Positions 1 to 8,164 of a stretch of DNA of 64,000 nucleotides are shown here, piece by piece. Position 1 is the stretch's first letter, and every line of letters begins with the position of its first letter. The DNA lies in NCBI RefSeq assembly GCF_900142515.1, contig NZ_FRBC01000002.1, forward strand, positions 124,001 through 188,000. The letters are read 5' to 3'. The notes under the pieces are model-generated. The model saw nothing but the letters and a program-made list of their open reading frames with translations, made no database searches and had not been told where the DNA came from. This stretch comes from Pseudoselenomonas ruminantium (lineage in GTDB: Bacteria > Bacillota > Negativicutes > Selenomonadales > Selenomonadaceae). A program made the translations under genes and the position numbers.

Positions 1-914
1 CTGTCGTGACGGGCCTTGAATTCCGCGTATTCCGCCTCGCTGGCAAACAGGGTAAAATCCGCTTTACGGGTTTCGCCAGCCGCCGCAGCCTTGGCCTGAG
101 CAATGCCCTGTTCCAGACGGGCCACGTCGATTTCCTGCGCTTCCTCAGACAGAGCCGCACCCATGGCCACGAAATAATTGCCATAATCCACGCTGACCAC
201 ATGGCCATTATCTAATTTGAGTGTTTCGATAAAACGTTTGCGCAATTCGGGCAAAAAATGCAACGGGCCGCCCAAGAATGCCACATGCCCATCAATCGGA
301 CGCCCCTGCGCCAGATTGCCAATGGTCTGGTTGACCACGGCCTGGAAGATGGACAGGGCAATATCGGCCTTTTCCGCACCATCGTTCATCAAAGCCTGGA
401 TATCCGTCTTGGCAAAAACGCCGCAGCGGGAAGCAATGGTATAGATCTGCCTGCCTTTCGCCGCCAGCTCGTTAAGGCCAGTGGCATCTGTCGAAAGCAG
501 GGAAGCCATATGGTCGATAAAAGAACCGGTGCCCCCGGCACATACGCCATTCATGCGCTGTTCCGGCGCCTCGCCGAAGTAGGTGATCTTGGCATCCTCG
601 CCGCCCAATTCCACCACGGTATCCGTCTGCGGAATGAGATTCTTCACCGCCGCCGCACAGGCAATAACCTCTTGCACAAAGGGCAGGCCAATACGCTGTG
701 CAATGCCCATGCCGGCTGAACCCGTAAGCGCAAAGGTGAATTTCTTCTCGCCTACCAAGGACTTCAACTGCGTCAGGTTCTCCTGCAGCGCATTGCCAAT
801 TTCTGAAAAATGCCGGGCATAGTTCTTGTAGAGAATATTCTTCTCATGGTCCAGCACTACCAACTTGATGGTCGTGGAGCCCACATCTATACCCACATTC
901 AAAAGGGACTTCAT
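1..914 (-). CDS. 2-hydroxyacyl-CoA dehydratase activase (BadF/HgdC family), N-terminal part
   Basis: Partial gene: the ATG is at 912-914 and the reading frame stays open to the left window edge, giving 304 residues. The family is an ATP-hydrolysing activator that passes one low-potential electron to a 2-hydroxyacyl-CoA dehydratase through a [4Fe-4S] cluster bridging a homodimer. Visible signatures are the N-terminal actin-fold phosphate motif GIDVGSTTIK (residues 8-17) and two cysteines, C125 in GVCAGGTGSF and C164 in SRCGVF, 39 residues apart as in HgdC of Acidaminococcus. Whether this is the short activase or the long form fused to dehydratase-like domains cannot be told because the C-terminus is outside. 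Its own promoter lies at 971-999. Confidence 0.88.
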   Translation of the reverse strand, partial: MKSLLNVGIDVGSTTIKLVVLDHEKNILYKNYARHFSEIGNALQENLTQLKSLVGEKKFTFALTGSAGMGIAQRIGLPFVQEVIACAAAVKNLIPQTDTVVELGGEDAKITYFGEAPEQRMNGVCAGGTGSFIDHMASLLSTDATGLNELAAKGRQIYTIASRCGVFAKTDIQALMNDGAEKADIALSIFQAVVNQTIGNLAQGRPIDGHVAFLGGPLHFLPELRKRFIETLKLDNGHVVSVDYGNYFVAMGAALSEEAQEIDVARLEQGIAQAKAAAAGETRKADFTLFASEAEYAEFKARHD

Positions 915-944
915 AGTTTCACCACCTGAGATGTTTACATAAAA

Positions 945-963
945 GAACCTCTTTTTCAGGTTC
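945..963 (-). other. Short hairpin in the activase leader
   Basis: On the minus strand GAACCT/AGGTTC arms enclose an A-rich loop and are followed by TTTTATG, about 30 bases upstream of the activase ATG and downstream of its promoter. It could be a weak attenuator or only a chance stem. Confidence 0.3.
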
Positions 964-970
964 CTTTCAT

Positions 971-999
971 ATTATATAAAATTCAACCCCTTGGCGCAA
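971..999 (-). promoter_or_regulatory. Sigma-A type promoter of the activase gene
   Basis: On the minus strand TTGCGC (994-999), a 17-base spacer and a perfect TATAAT (971-976) lie about 57 bases upstream of the activase start codon. Confidence 0.6.
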
Positions 1000-1013
1000 G
1001 AAAATTAAACAAT

Positions 1014-1045
1014 TATTACAAAAGAGGACTGCTTCCACAGTCCTC
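1014..1045 (-). terminator. Rho-independent terminator after the chemoreceptor gene
   Basis: Arms GAGGACTG (1024-1031) and CAGTCCTC (1038-1045) form an 8-bp perfect stem with a 6-base loop; the minus strand continues with TTTTGTAATAATT. It lies 12 bases beyond the stop codon of the gene at 1058-2767. Confidence 0.8.
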
Positions 1046-1057
1046 CTCCCGTACCAT

Positions 1058-2767
1058 TTATACCTTGAATTTCGCGACATGTTGCTTGAGATTTTCTGCT
1101 CCCTGATGGGATATATTCATCTTCTCCAGAATCTCATTGGCCTTATTGGCTACCACCGTAACCTTTTCGGCCACAGTGGAATTGCCGATAGCACCTTCAT
1201 GGGTGGCTTTGGCAATCTCTTCCATGGCCTTGCTGATGACCTCCACCGCCTCACTTAATTGCTGGGCAGTCGTGCTGCTCTTGCGGGCGAATTCATTGAC
1301 ATAGCTGGCATCATTCCGATATTGCACAGCTGTCTTATTGAGCATTTCATAGTCATGATTCACATTATTATCCATAAAGTTCAGTAAGTTGAACGCTCCA
1401 TCGGAAAGACTCTGCACAGAGCCCGTCACCTGACCGGTCAGGGTATGGATTTTCTCCGCAGTATCGTGGGACTGCTCAGCCAATTTGCGCACTTCGTCAG
1501 CCACTACCGCAAATCCCCGACCATATTCGCCTGCCCGGGCCGCTTCAATCGCAGCATTCAGCGCCAACAAATTGGTCTGTTCCGCGATATCGGTGATTTC
1601 CTGCGTCAGGGATGTGATGTTATCTACCACCTTTGCCGACTCGATGGCTTCTTCCAAAGAAGTCTTGGTATCGGCATAGATGCGGCGGGCTTCACTGCTG
1701 GAATGCTCCACTGCGGCTTTGAGCTCATTGGCCCGGCTGGTGATTTCTTCCGTGTACTTTTCACTGTTCTGCGCTTCATCCGCGCTTTCATGAATCCGGT
1801 TTCGCAGCTTGTCGCTGAGATTCTGCAGGTTGCTGGTAGAAGCAGCCGTTTCTTCCATGCCTGCTGACATCTCCTCGGTAACTGCTGACATATCATAGGC
1901 ACTGTTATTGAGATCCCCCACCAGCTGCTGGACTTCCGTCACCATATCCACACTGTTCTCAGCTTCCACGGTGACATTCTTCAAAAGTCCCCGCAAGGAT
2001 TGCTGCATGCGGGACAACGCCTGAACCACCATGCCCACTTCATCCTGCCGCTCCAACAGCTCCCCGGGCACTTCCTGCGTCAGGTCTCCATCTGCTACAG
2101 CATTAAGATGCCCAACGGAATCCTGCAAGGGAGCAGCGATATTGCGGGCGATAAACATGGCTACAGCCAGCCCTGCTATCAACCCCAGCAGAATAATGCC
2201 GATAAAGGCCTTGATGGTTTTGTCATAGTCCTTGCTGAATTCTTCAAACAGCAGCTTGCTCTGCGCCACGTTATCCGGTGTGAGTATCGCCAAATTACTG
2301 GCAATGACCTTCGTGGAGGCAAGATTTTCCATGATCTTTTCCTTATCCTCAGGGGTATCGCCCATGCCGGACACGGCCTTTACCTTGCTTTCGGCCGTAT
2401 CCAGGTGCTGGCTTAGATCAGCCAGCGCCTTTTGCGCTTTCTCACTGCGCTCCAGTTTCTTGAGTTCTTCCGCATCACCGCGGATATCCTTGATACGATC
2501 TAAAATATCATTGAGCAGTACCTGCCGGGACTCCTTGGGATAATCCTGCTGAACGATATAGGAAACATCCACCTCAATGGTACGCACCCGGTTATTGGCA
2601 TCATTGAGGAACTGGGAGGACATGATATTATCATGATACATATCATCCAAGGCCTGTTTGGCCGCATTATTCGAATAGACACCGACAATCGCCACAACAG
2701 CCACGATGACCAGCATCATTCCTGCCAGGAGCAGAATCTTTGTCTTGACTGCCAAATCCTTTAACAT
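1058..2767 (-). CDS. Methyl-accepting chemotaxis protein
   Basis: 569-residue transmembrane chemoreceptor that would control CheA. Order of parts: TM1 about residues 11-31, a periplasmic four-helix-bundle-like sensor to about 185, TM2 about 187-207, HAMP to about 262, then the long cytoplasmic coiled coil. The conserved hairpin tip EQTNLLALNAAIEAARAGE is at 396-414. The C-terminus ends FKV, so there is no NWETF-type CheR tether. The gene starts 15 bases after the sugar-binding lipoprotein gene at 2783-3715, so the two are probably cotranscribed and the lipoprotein may present ligand to this receptor (inference). A terminator follows at 1014-1045. Confidence 0.95.
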   Translation of the reverse strand: MLKDLAVKTKILLLAGMMLVIVAVVAIVGVYSNNAAKQALDDMYHDNIMSSQFLNDANNRVRTIEVDVSYIVQQDYPKESRQVLLNDILDRIKDIRGDAEELKKLERSEKAQKALADLSQHLDTAESKVKAVSGMGDTPEDKEKIMENLASTKVIASNLAILTPDNVAQSKLLFEEFSKDYDKTIKAFIGIILLGLIAGLAVAMFIARNIAAPLQDSVGHLNAVADGDLTQEVPGELLERQDEVGMVVQALSRMQQSLRGLLKNVTVEAENSVDMVTEVQQLVGDLNNSAYDMSAVTEEMSAGMEETAASTSNLQNLSDKLRNRIHESADEAQNSEKYTEEITSRANELKAAVEHSSSEARRIYADTKTSLEEAIESAKVVDNITSLTQEITDIAEQTNLLALNAAIEAARAGEYGRGFAVVADEVRKLAEQSHDTAEKIHTLTGQVTGSVQSLSDGAFNLLNFMDNNVNHDYEMLNKTAVQYRNDASYVNEFARKSSTTAQQLSEAVEVISKAMEEIAKATHEGAIGNSTVAEKVTVVANKANEILEKMNISHQGAENLKQHVAKFKV

Positions 2768-2782
2768 ATCCTGCCACCTTCC

Positions 2783-3715
2783 TTATTTCAAGAATTGACC
2801 GATATTATCCGAAGTTATGGACATAAACGGCACCACTACATCCGCGGAGGATTTATTCCCCGTAAGTGCTGCCTGCACCAGCTGCCAAGCTCCTTCTCCC
2901 TGTCCCTTGGCATCCTGTTTGACCGTCTGGCTCATAAGACCTGCCTGCACAGCTTTCAAAGCATCATCTGTAGCATCCACCCCACTGGACCATACACCAT
3001 TCAGGCGATTATTGTCCTTGAGTATCTGGATAGCGCCCAGCACCATTTCATCATTAGCGCCCACTATGCCATCGATCTGCGGGAATATCTTCAGCCACAG
3101 CGTCATCTGCTTCAAAGCATCCGCCCGGTTCCAGCCGCAATCTGCCATAGCCAGCAGTTTCACATCCGGGCGCTTGTCCAGACAGGCTTCCTTGAAGCCT
3201 TCCCAACGTTTGATGGCCGCTCCCTGAGTCATTTCACCGCTCATATAGATTATCCTGGCATCTGGCGGCAGTTTTTGAGCCATAAACTCTCCCTGCATCC
3301 GGCCTGCTTCCTTGTCATCCGAGATACAGGACACAAATTTCCCATCATTGATATCCCGGTTGACTCGGATAATGGGAATATCGGCTTCGTTTGCCTTCTT
3401 CACGGCAGGAATGATGGCATCGCCATCCACAGCCGCCACTACCACAGCACCAGCCTTAGCAGCAATGACATGATTCATCTGATCCAGCTGCATATTCGAA
3501 TCACTTTTGCCATCCAGCACCTCAACGGTCACGCCATGCTCCTTTGCTTTGTTCACCAAAGCCTGCTTCAGATCTTCATTGAAACCAGCGCCGGCATCAT
3601 TGTGCAGCAGGAAATAAACCTGGCCGGAACTTGCCTGATCCCCGCCACACCCCATCAACCCCAGGCTGATCATTGCTATCATCAACAAGAACACCAGCTT
3701 TATCGTCTTTCCCAT
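2783..3715 (-). CDS. Periplasmic sugar-binding lipoprotein (type 1 periplasmic binding fold)
   Basis: 310-residue solute-binding protein of the ribose/galactose-binding (Peripla_BP_4) family. I start at ATG 3713-3715 because AGGAG lies 7 bases ahead; an upstream in-frame GTG at 3730 would fall on that site. A lipoprotein signal ends at the lipobox LGLMGC (lipidated C23). The mature part carries family features such as VVAAVDGDAIIPAVKKA and GIVGANDEMVLGA. No ABC permease or ATPase is adjacent. The only partner is the chemoreceptor gene 15 bases downstream, which suggests a role in sensing rather than uptake, though it could also serve a transporter encoded elsewhere. The ligand cannot be read from sequence; a hexose or pentose is the family norm. 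Confidence 0.88.
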   Translation of the reverse strand: MGKTIKLVFLLMIAMISLGLMGCGGDQASSGQVYFLLHNDAGAGFNEDLKQALVNKAKEHGVTVEVLDGKSDSNMQLDQMNHVIAAKAGAVVVAAVDGDAIIPAVKKANEADIPIIRVNRDINDGKFVSCISDDKEAGRMQGEFMAQKLPPDARIIYMSGEMTQGAAIKRWEGFKEACLDKRPDVKLLAMADCGWNRADALKQMTLWLKIFPQIDGIVGANDEMVLGAIQILKDNNRLNGVWSSGVDATDDALKAVQAGLMSQTVKQDAKGQGEGAWQLVQAALTGNKSSADVVVPFMSITSDNIGQFLK

Positions 3716-3818
3716 ACTATCACTCCTCACATATTGGCAAACACACGCCTGACAACTCCCAGAACATTTCTATATATTCGCCTTTATTCGCCAACCATGC
3801 AGACAAATCCTCTCCATG

Positions 3819-3854
3819 CAAAAAAAGTTGCCCAAACAAAATTTTGGGCAACTT
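3819..3854 (-). terminator. Terminator of the lar operon
   Basis: Arms AAGTTGCCCAAA (3825-3836) and TTTGGGCAACTT (3843-3854) give a perfect 12-bp stem with a 6-base loop; the minus strand continues in a T-run. It starts 4 bases after the larC stop codon. Confidence 0.9.
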
Positions 3855-3857
3855 ATC

Positions 3858-5090
3858 TTAATTTCCGAGTCTGTCATTGATGACACGCAAGGCTTCCTGT
3901 TGGACATTTTTCAGAGGAATATGCTGTTCCTGCGCCAGCCTGCGGCAGTCCTCATATTCCGGCGACACACTGCAAAGCTGCCCCTGCCAGGCACTGACCT
4001 TGCAATTCACCAGTCCGTATTTCGTTTCCACCCGGGCCATATGACGAGCAGCTTCCAGCCGCTCACCCACCGGCATGACCCGCAGGCCGATGCTGGTGGT
4101 CTCGGCAAAGATGATACCGGCACAAACCTGTTTCTTGTCTTCCTCCAACAGCACAGACAATGTTTGTGCCGGGCGGTTTTTCTTCATGAAGATGGGCGTA
4201 GTCCAGACATCCAACGCACCGGCAGCCAAGAGCCTTTCATAGAGATAGCCATAGATTTGCGGATTCATATCATCAATATTGGCTTCCAGGATCACCAGCC
4301 TGCTTTCCGTGACGCCATTGTATTCACCAAAATACAGCCGCAGTACATTGGGCATATCCAGCTCATGACTACCAGCACCATAACCGATACCAGAAGCCAC
4401 GAAACCTTTGGGCAGACCCTCGCTGTAGGTGCCTAAAGCCCTTACGATCCCGGCCCCCGTAGGCGTGACCAGCTCCTTCTTCTCCAGGCCCGTTTCCGTC
4501 TGCCAGCCCAGCAAGAGTTCGGCCACCGCCGGAGCCGGTACCGGCATCATCCCATGGGCACACTGCACAAAACCGCTGCCCGTAGTGAGTTTCGACACGA
4601 ACACCCGCTCCACCTCCAGATAATCGAGGCAGATTGCGGCACCGACAATATCCACGATGGAGTCCACAGCGCCAACTTCATGGAAGGCCACTTCATCCAC
4701 AGGCTTGCCATGGACTTTACCCTCAGCCCGGGCAATCTCCGTGAAGATAGCCAGCGCCTGCTGCTTCACAGCCATAGAAAGGGTTGATTCTTCCAGTATG
4801 TTCCGGATATCCTTCATGGTGCGGTGGACATGATGGTGCTCATGATGATGGTCATGATGGTCATGATGGTCGTGATGAACAGGATCAGCAGCTGTCATTT
4901 TTACATCCACATAAAGCGCATGGATGCCTTTTTGCATGACTTCCCGAACTTCCAGGGCAAATTCATCAGCCATAGGCAGCTTCTGCAGTTCCTTTTCCAA
5001 ATAGGCCTGAGGCACACCTGCCTGCAACATAGCCCCCAAAAACATATTGCCACTGATACCGGCAAAACAATCCAAATATATCGCTTTCAT
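3858..5090 (-). CDS. larC: LarC, nickel insertion protein for the NPN pincer cofactor
   Basis: 410 residues. LarC is the CTP-dependent cyclometallase that puts nickel into the pincer precursor used by lactate racemase LarA. Family features seen: N-terminal DCFAGISGNMFLGA, HEVGAVDSIVDIVGAA in the middle, LVTPTGAGI, and a C-terminal IDDMNPQIYGYLYERLL. A histidine-rich loop (residues 72-89, 13 His in 18 residues) is a likely nickel-binding stretch. In Lactiplantibacillus plantarum LarC is made from two reading frames by frameshifting; here it is one uninterrupted frame. The gene starts 3 bases after larB, so the two are translated from one message. The last gene of the lar unit; a strong terminator follows. 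Confidence 0.95.
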   Translation of the reverse strand: MKAIYLDCFAGISGNMFLGAMLQAGVPQAYLEKELQKLPMADEFALEVREVMQKGIHALYVDVKMTAADPVHHDHHDHHDHHHEHHHVHRTMKDIRNILEESTLSMAVKQQALAIFTEIARAEGKVHGKPVDEVAFHEVGAVDSIVDIVGAAICLDYLEVERVFVSKLTTGSGFVQCAHGMMPVPAPAVAELLLGWQTETGLEKKELVTPTGAGIVRALGTYSEGLPKGFVASGIGYGAGSHELDMPNVLRLYFGEYNGVTESRLVILEANIDDMNPQIYGYLYERLLAAGALDVWTTPIFMKKNRPAQTLSVLLEEDKKQVCAGIIFAETTSIGLRVMPVGERLEAARHMARVETKYGLVNCKVSAWQGQLCSVSPEYEDCRRLAQEQHIPLKNVQQEALRVINDRLGN

Positions 5091-5093
5091 AAG

Positions 5094-5852
5094 TCACCTC
5101 AGTTTATTGATCTTGCTGGCCAGGGCACCTGCCCCAAAGCCATTGTCGATATTGACCACAGATACGCCCATGGCGCAGCTGTTGAGCATGGAGAGCAAAG
5201 CTGCTACCCCTTGGAACGACGCGCCGTAGCCTACGCTGGTGGGCACGGCAATCACCGGCTTGTTGGTCAGGCCGCCCACCACGCTGGCCAAAGCTCCTTC
5301 CATCCCGGCAATCACGATGATCACATTAGCTGCCTTGATTTCCGGCAGATGAGCAAAGAGCCGATGGATGCCCGCCACACCGCAATCATAACAGGTATGG
5401 ACACTGTTGCCGAAGAGATAAGCCGTCAGCCTTGCCTCTTCTGCCACGGGCACATCACTGGTACCAGCAGTCATGATCAGGATATTGTGCTTTTCATCCC
5501 GTTCCAGGCTCTTGTCCCGATCAAGGAATATCGCCCGGGCCATTTCATCAAACTGTGCCTCCGGCACCTTCTCCAACACCTTTTCATAGTGTTCCCGATT
5601 TGCCCTGGTGGCCAGCAGATTGCCCTCACTATGCTCATAGAGCGAGGCAAATATATCCCGCACTTGTTCCGGTGTCTTGCCTGCGGCATAGATGACCTCC
5701 GGCATGCCCTGCCGCAATTCCCGATGATGGTCGACTTCAGCAAACCGCATCTCTTCAAATGGCATTTCTGCCAGCTTGTCCAAAGCCTGGTCCTCGGGCA
5801 AATTTCCCGCTTTATAGGCCTGCAGGATGCCGGCTATATCCTCACGTTTCAT
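5094..5852 (-). CDS. larB: LarB, pyridinium-3,5-biscarboxylic acid mononucleotide synthase
   Basis: 252 residues. LarB carboxylates and hydrolyses nicotinic acid adenine dinucleotide, the first step of the nickel-pincer cofactor of lactate racemase. It has an AIR-carboxylase-like (PurE) domain in the C-terminal half: ILIMTAGTSDVPVAEEA from residue 124, YDCGVAGIHR near 155 and PVIAVPTSVGYGASFQG near 199. C226 in NSCAMGV falls where the L. plantarum enzyme has its catalytic Cys221. The start codon follows a good ribosome site (GAGGTGG). The gene has a private promoter at 5883-5911 and is separated from the channel gene by a strong hairpin, so larB-larC can be expressed apart from larA. Confidence 0.95.
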   Translation of the reverse strand: MKREDIAGILQAYKAGNLPEDQALDKLAEMPFEEMRFAEVDHHRELRQGMPEVIYAAGKTPEQVRDIFASLYEHSEGNLLATRANREHYEKVLEKVPEAQFDEMARAIFLDRDKSLERDEKHNILIMTAGTSDVPVAEEARLTAYLFGNSVHTCYDCGVAGIHRLFAHLPEIKAANVIIVIAGMEGALASVVGGLTNKPVIAVPTSVGYGASFQGVAALLSMLNSCAMGVSVVNIDNGFGAGALASKINKLR

Positions 5853-5882
5853 CTGTCCACCTCATTTTTCTCATTTCCTTAC

Positions 5883-5911
5883 ATTATAGCAGTTATAACA
5901 AACTTCGCCAA
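5883..5911 (-). promoter_or_regulatory. Promoter of larB-larC
   Basis: Minus strand TTGGCG (5906-5911), 17-base spacer, TATAAT (5883-5888), about 30 bases ahead of the larB ATG. The -35 element lies inside the distal arm of the hairpin at 5903-5936. Confidence 0.6.
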
Positions 5912-5936
5912 AGGAAGAAAATATCCTTTGGCGAAG
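5903..5936 (-). terminator. Strong hairpin between channel gene and larB
   Basis: Arms 5903-5915 and 5924-5936 form a perfect 13-bp stem (CTTCGCCAAAGGA) with an 8-base loop. On the minus strand it is followed by TTTGTTATAA, an imperfect T-tract, so termination may be partial. It lies 20 bases past the stop of the channel gene. Confidence 0.65.
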
Positions 5937-5956
5937 CAAATGGCAAGCAAATCAAA

Positions 5957-6679
5957 TCAGATATTGAAGAACGCCCGCATGAAGACAGCAGCGACAGCGG
6001 CGCCGAAGAAGGGGGCAATCCCCGGTACGAGGATGCCATACTGCCAGTCATTGTCAGCTTTGTTCTCAATGGGCAGCACTGCATGGGCAATGCGCGGCCC
6101 CATATCACGGGCGAGGTTCATGGCAAATCCTGTCGTACCACCCATGCCCATGCCGATAGCCCAGACCAAGAGGCCGATGGCAATCGGTGCCAGCACGGCT
6201 TCCGGTCCTTTGCAGGCATTCAGGATGCCCAGGATACCAGAAATGAACACGAAGGTAGCGAAGAACTCGCAGAAGAAATTGCGGGGCAGGTTGCGGATGC
6301 CCGGCGTCGTGGAGAAGATATTGCGGATGCGCACCGGATCGATCTTGCCCACGGAAGCTTTGAAGTGGTCGGCATAGCAGAACCACATGATGGCCGCACC
6401 GAAGAAGCCGCCAGCCAGTTCCACGAGGGAAATGGGGATCACCATGCCCCAGGGAATATTGCCCAGCACTGCCTGTGCTACAACCATGGCAGGGTTGATG
6501 CAGACATCACCAAAGAGATACAGCGAAACGGTGATGCCGAAAGACCATGTCGTGATGGCAAAGATATGGCCCGTGCCATTGTATTTCGTGTCTACCAGCG
6601 TATCATCACAGTGCACGCCGATACCGAAGATAATCATCAGGGCCGTGCCCATGAATTCTGCTAATAATTGATGTTCCAT
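5957..6679 (-). CDS. larD: Aquaporin-family lactate/glycerol channel (LarD-like)
   Basis: 240-residue six-helix MIP-family channel in the inner membrane. In L. plantarum the lar operon encodes LarD, a MIP channel for lactic acid; position between larA and larB supports the same job here. The first pore motif is canonical NPA (N62-A64). The second is NLARD (188-192) in place of the usual NPARD, so the helix-dipole motif is altered. Charged residues between the half-repeats (PVRIRN, about 115-120) fit the wide glycerol-facilitator type rather than a strict water pore. A glycerol facilitator remains possible. Gap of 32 bases from larA, so cotranscribed with it; a hairpin follows at 5903-5936. 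Confidence 0.82.
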   Translation of the reverse strand: MEHQLLAEFMGTALMIIFGIGVHCDDTLVDTKYNGTGHIFAITTWSFGITVSLYLFGDVCINPAMVVAQAVLGNIPWGMVIPISLVELAGGFFGAAIMWFCYADHFKASVGKIDPVRIRNIFSTTPGIRNLPRNFFCEFFATFVFISGILGILNACKGPEAVLAPIAIGLLVWAIGMGMGGTTGFAMNLARDMGPRIAHAVLPIENKADNDWQYGILVPGIAPFFGAAVAAVFMRAFFNI

Positions 6680-6711
6680 TAAAAATCCTAACTCCTGTCC
6701 TTACATTTCTC

Positions 6712-7983
6712 TCAGCCTACAATAACGGCCAGACCATCGGGGATAACGGCGACCTTGGCATCATTGCCTTCATAGCTGTAAGCCTTCGCCAAAGCTTCAT
6801 CAAAGCTCTTAGCCAATTCCATATGCATATCCGTAATGAGGTTTGGCTGCACCAGATCTGATACCATGATTACCCGGTGATGGGCCAGGATGCGCGCGAG
6901 AATCTGGGAGGTCCACTGGTCGGGAATGGTCTCCAGTCTCGGCGTAGCAATAGCTTTATCCAAAAATTCCTGCGGAGTCTTGGCATCAGCTAAGTTATGG
7001 TAGAAACCTTCGCCGCCGTGACCATCTGCACAGCCTGCCACCATGATGATGGTACCACCTTCCTTGTTGGCAGCTTCGGCAGCCGTCATGCCCTTGACTG
7101 CCTGATAGATGTTCTGATCGAGGGGATAGCCGCCATTGGTGGAAACCGTGATGTCGGCCTGTACCTTCTGCACATGTGCGAGATCAGCTACGAATTCACA
7201 GCCCTTCTCATGAGCACGTTCCATATCGCCAGCAAAGGAGCCGATGATTTCCTTATCCTCATTGAGCACGACATTGAGGATGAACTTCAGGCCTGCCGTG
7301 CGGGCAGCATAGACCATATCCCGGTGGATTGGGTTATCCAGCAGGTTCCCGGTGCGGGCATGATGATCGTTGATGAATTCGCCGCAGTGGTTGGCCATGA
7401 TGGTCTTGTAGGAAGCCACGCCCGGCAGCACAGCCTTACGGCCGCCGGAGAAGCCAGCGAAGAAATGCGACTCGATGAAGCCTTCGGCAATCAGCAGATC
7501 TGCTTCCACCGCCGTGCGGTTCACGATGCAGGCACCTCCACTGGGCAGGGTACCGATCTTGACCACGGAAGAATCGTCTGTGGAAACATGCATCACGATG
7601 TTCTCGTTCTTGACGATTTCCTCACCATACTTGTTCACCAGTTCCTCATGGGTGGAGGGACGATGGAAGCCCGTAGCGATCAGGATGCTGATATTGGCAT
7701 CCGGTTCCACGGAGCGAATGCGGCGCAACAAAATCGGCATCGTGATATGAGACGGCACCGGACGGGTGTGGTCCGAACTGATGATGGTGATGTTCTTCTT
7801 GCCTTTCACCAGTTCCTCAAGGCTCGGTGAACCGATAGGATTGTCAAGGGACGCTTCCACCAGTTCCTGCTGGCCCTTGTCAGCCTTGTAGGTTGCAGCC
7901 TTGGATTCCAGCACAGCCAAAACATTCGCATCGGCAATTTCAGCTGTCATTTCCCCTTTGTCATAGGGCAGAGAAAATTTCAT
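6712..7983 (-). CDS. larA: Nickel-dependent lactate racemase LarA
   Basis: 423 residues. LarA interconverts D- and L-lactate with a covalently bound nickel-pincer nucleotide. The active-site set of the L. plantarum enzyme is all present with a one-residue offset: DHTRP (D71, R74), H107 in GFHRP, H173 in ESHFFAG, the cofactor-binding lysine K183 in GGRKAVLPG and the nickel ligand H199 in ANHCGEF. This makes an active racemase likely rather than a related 2-hydroxyacid epimerase, but other LarA-family substrates cannot be excluded. ATG follows GAGAGG. First gene of the lar unit; promoter at 8061-8088 and a divergent regulator at 8165-9640. Confidence 0.93.
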   Translation of the reverse strand: MKFSLPYDKGEMTAEIADANVLAVLESKAATYKADKGQQELVEASLDNPIGSPSLEELVKGKKNITIISSDHTRPVPSHITMPILLRRIRSVEPDANISILIATGFHRPSTHEELVNKYGEEIVKNENIVMHVSTDDSSVVKIGTLPSGGACIVNRTAVEADLLIAEGFIESHFFAGFSGGRKAVLPGVASYKTIMANHCGEFINDHHARTGNLLDNPIHRDMVYAARTAGLKFILNVVLNEDKEIIGSFAGDMERAHEKGCEFVADLAHVQKVQADITVSTNGGYPLDQNIYQAVKGMTAAEAANKEGGTIIMVAGCADGHGGEGFYHNLADAKTPQEFLDKAIATPRLETIPDQWTSQILARILAHHRVIMVSDLVQPNLITDMHMELAKSFDEALAKAYSYEGNDAKVAVIPDGLAVIVG

Positions 7984-8045
7984 TTTCCAAAACCTCTCTT
8001 TTCAAATTCATATATTTCCATTACAATAGGGAGTAACTTTTTCTT

Positions 8046-8083
8046 GTTCCCTGATTGACGAATATAAGCTTAACACAGGGAAC
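8046..8083. promoter_or_regulatory. Inverted repeat over the larA promoter (candidate operator)
   Basis: GTTCCCTG (8046-8053) and CAGGGAAC (8076-8083) are a perfect 8-bp inverted repeat spaced by 22 bases. They enclose the -10 element and the expected start site of larA, where a bound regulator would act. Confidence 0.5.
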
Positions 8084-8088
8084 CGCAA
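8061..8088 (-). promoter_or_regulatory. Promoter of larA
   Basis: Minus strand TTGCGG (8083-8088), 16-base spacer, TATATT (8061-8066), about 78 bases ahead of the larA start. Confidence 0.5.
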
Positions 8089-8137
8089 TTATTTCATCAA
8101 TACTTGCCGCAAGATACGGCAAAAATTGCGAATTCCC
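8078..8137. promoter_or_regulatory. Second palindromic block between larA and its regulator
   Basis: GGGAACCGCAATT (8078-8090) mirrors AATTGCGAATTCCC (8124-8137) imperfectly, and the interval holds a further perfect repeat, TTGCCG (8104-8109) against CGGCAA (8117-8122). The left arm overlaps the larA -35. Likely sites for the divergent regulator (inference). Confidence 0.45.
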
Positions 8138-8164
8138 TTGACACCCTTAGAAAGAAGGCTCCCC

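Noticed and set aside
4826-4880. Tandem CATGATGG-type repeats resembling a small repeat array
   Set aside because: The repeats are in frame and encode the histidine loop of LarC; unit size and spacing do not fit CRISPR.
4824-6377. A 517-codon open frame on the plus strand opposite larC, larB and the channel gene
   Set aside because: It lies antisense to three clearly recognised lar genes, has no ribosome site or family features, and reads as His/Cys-rich shadow translation of their codons.
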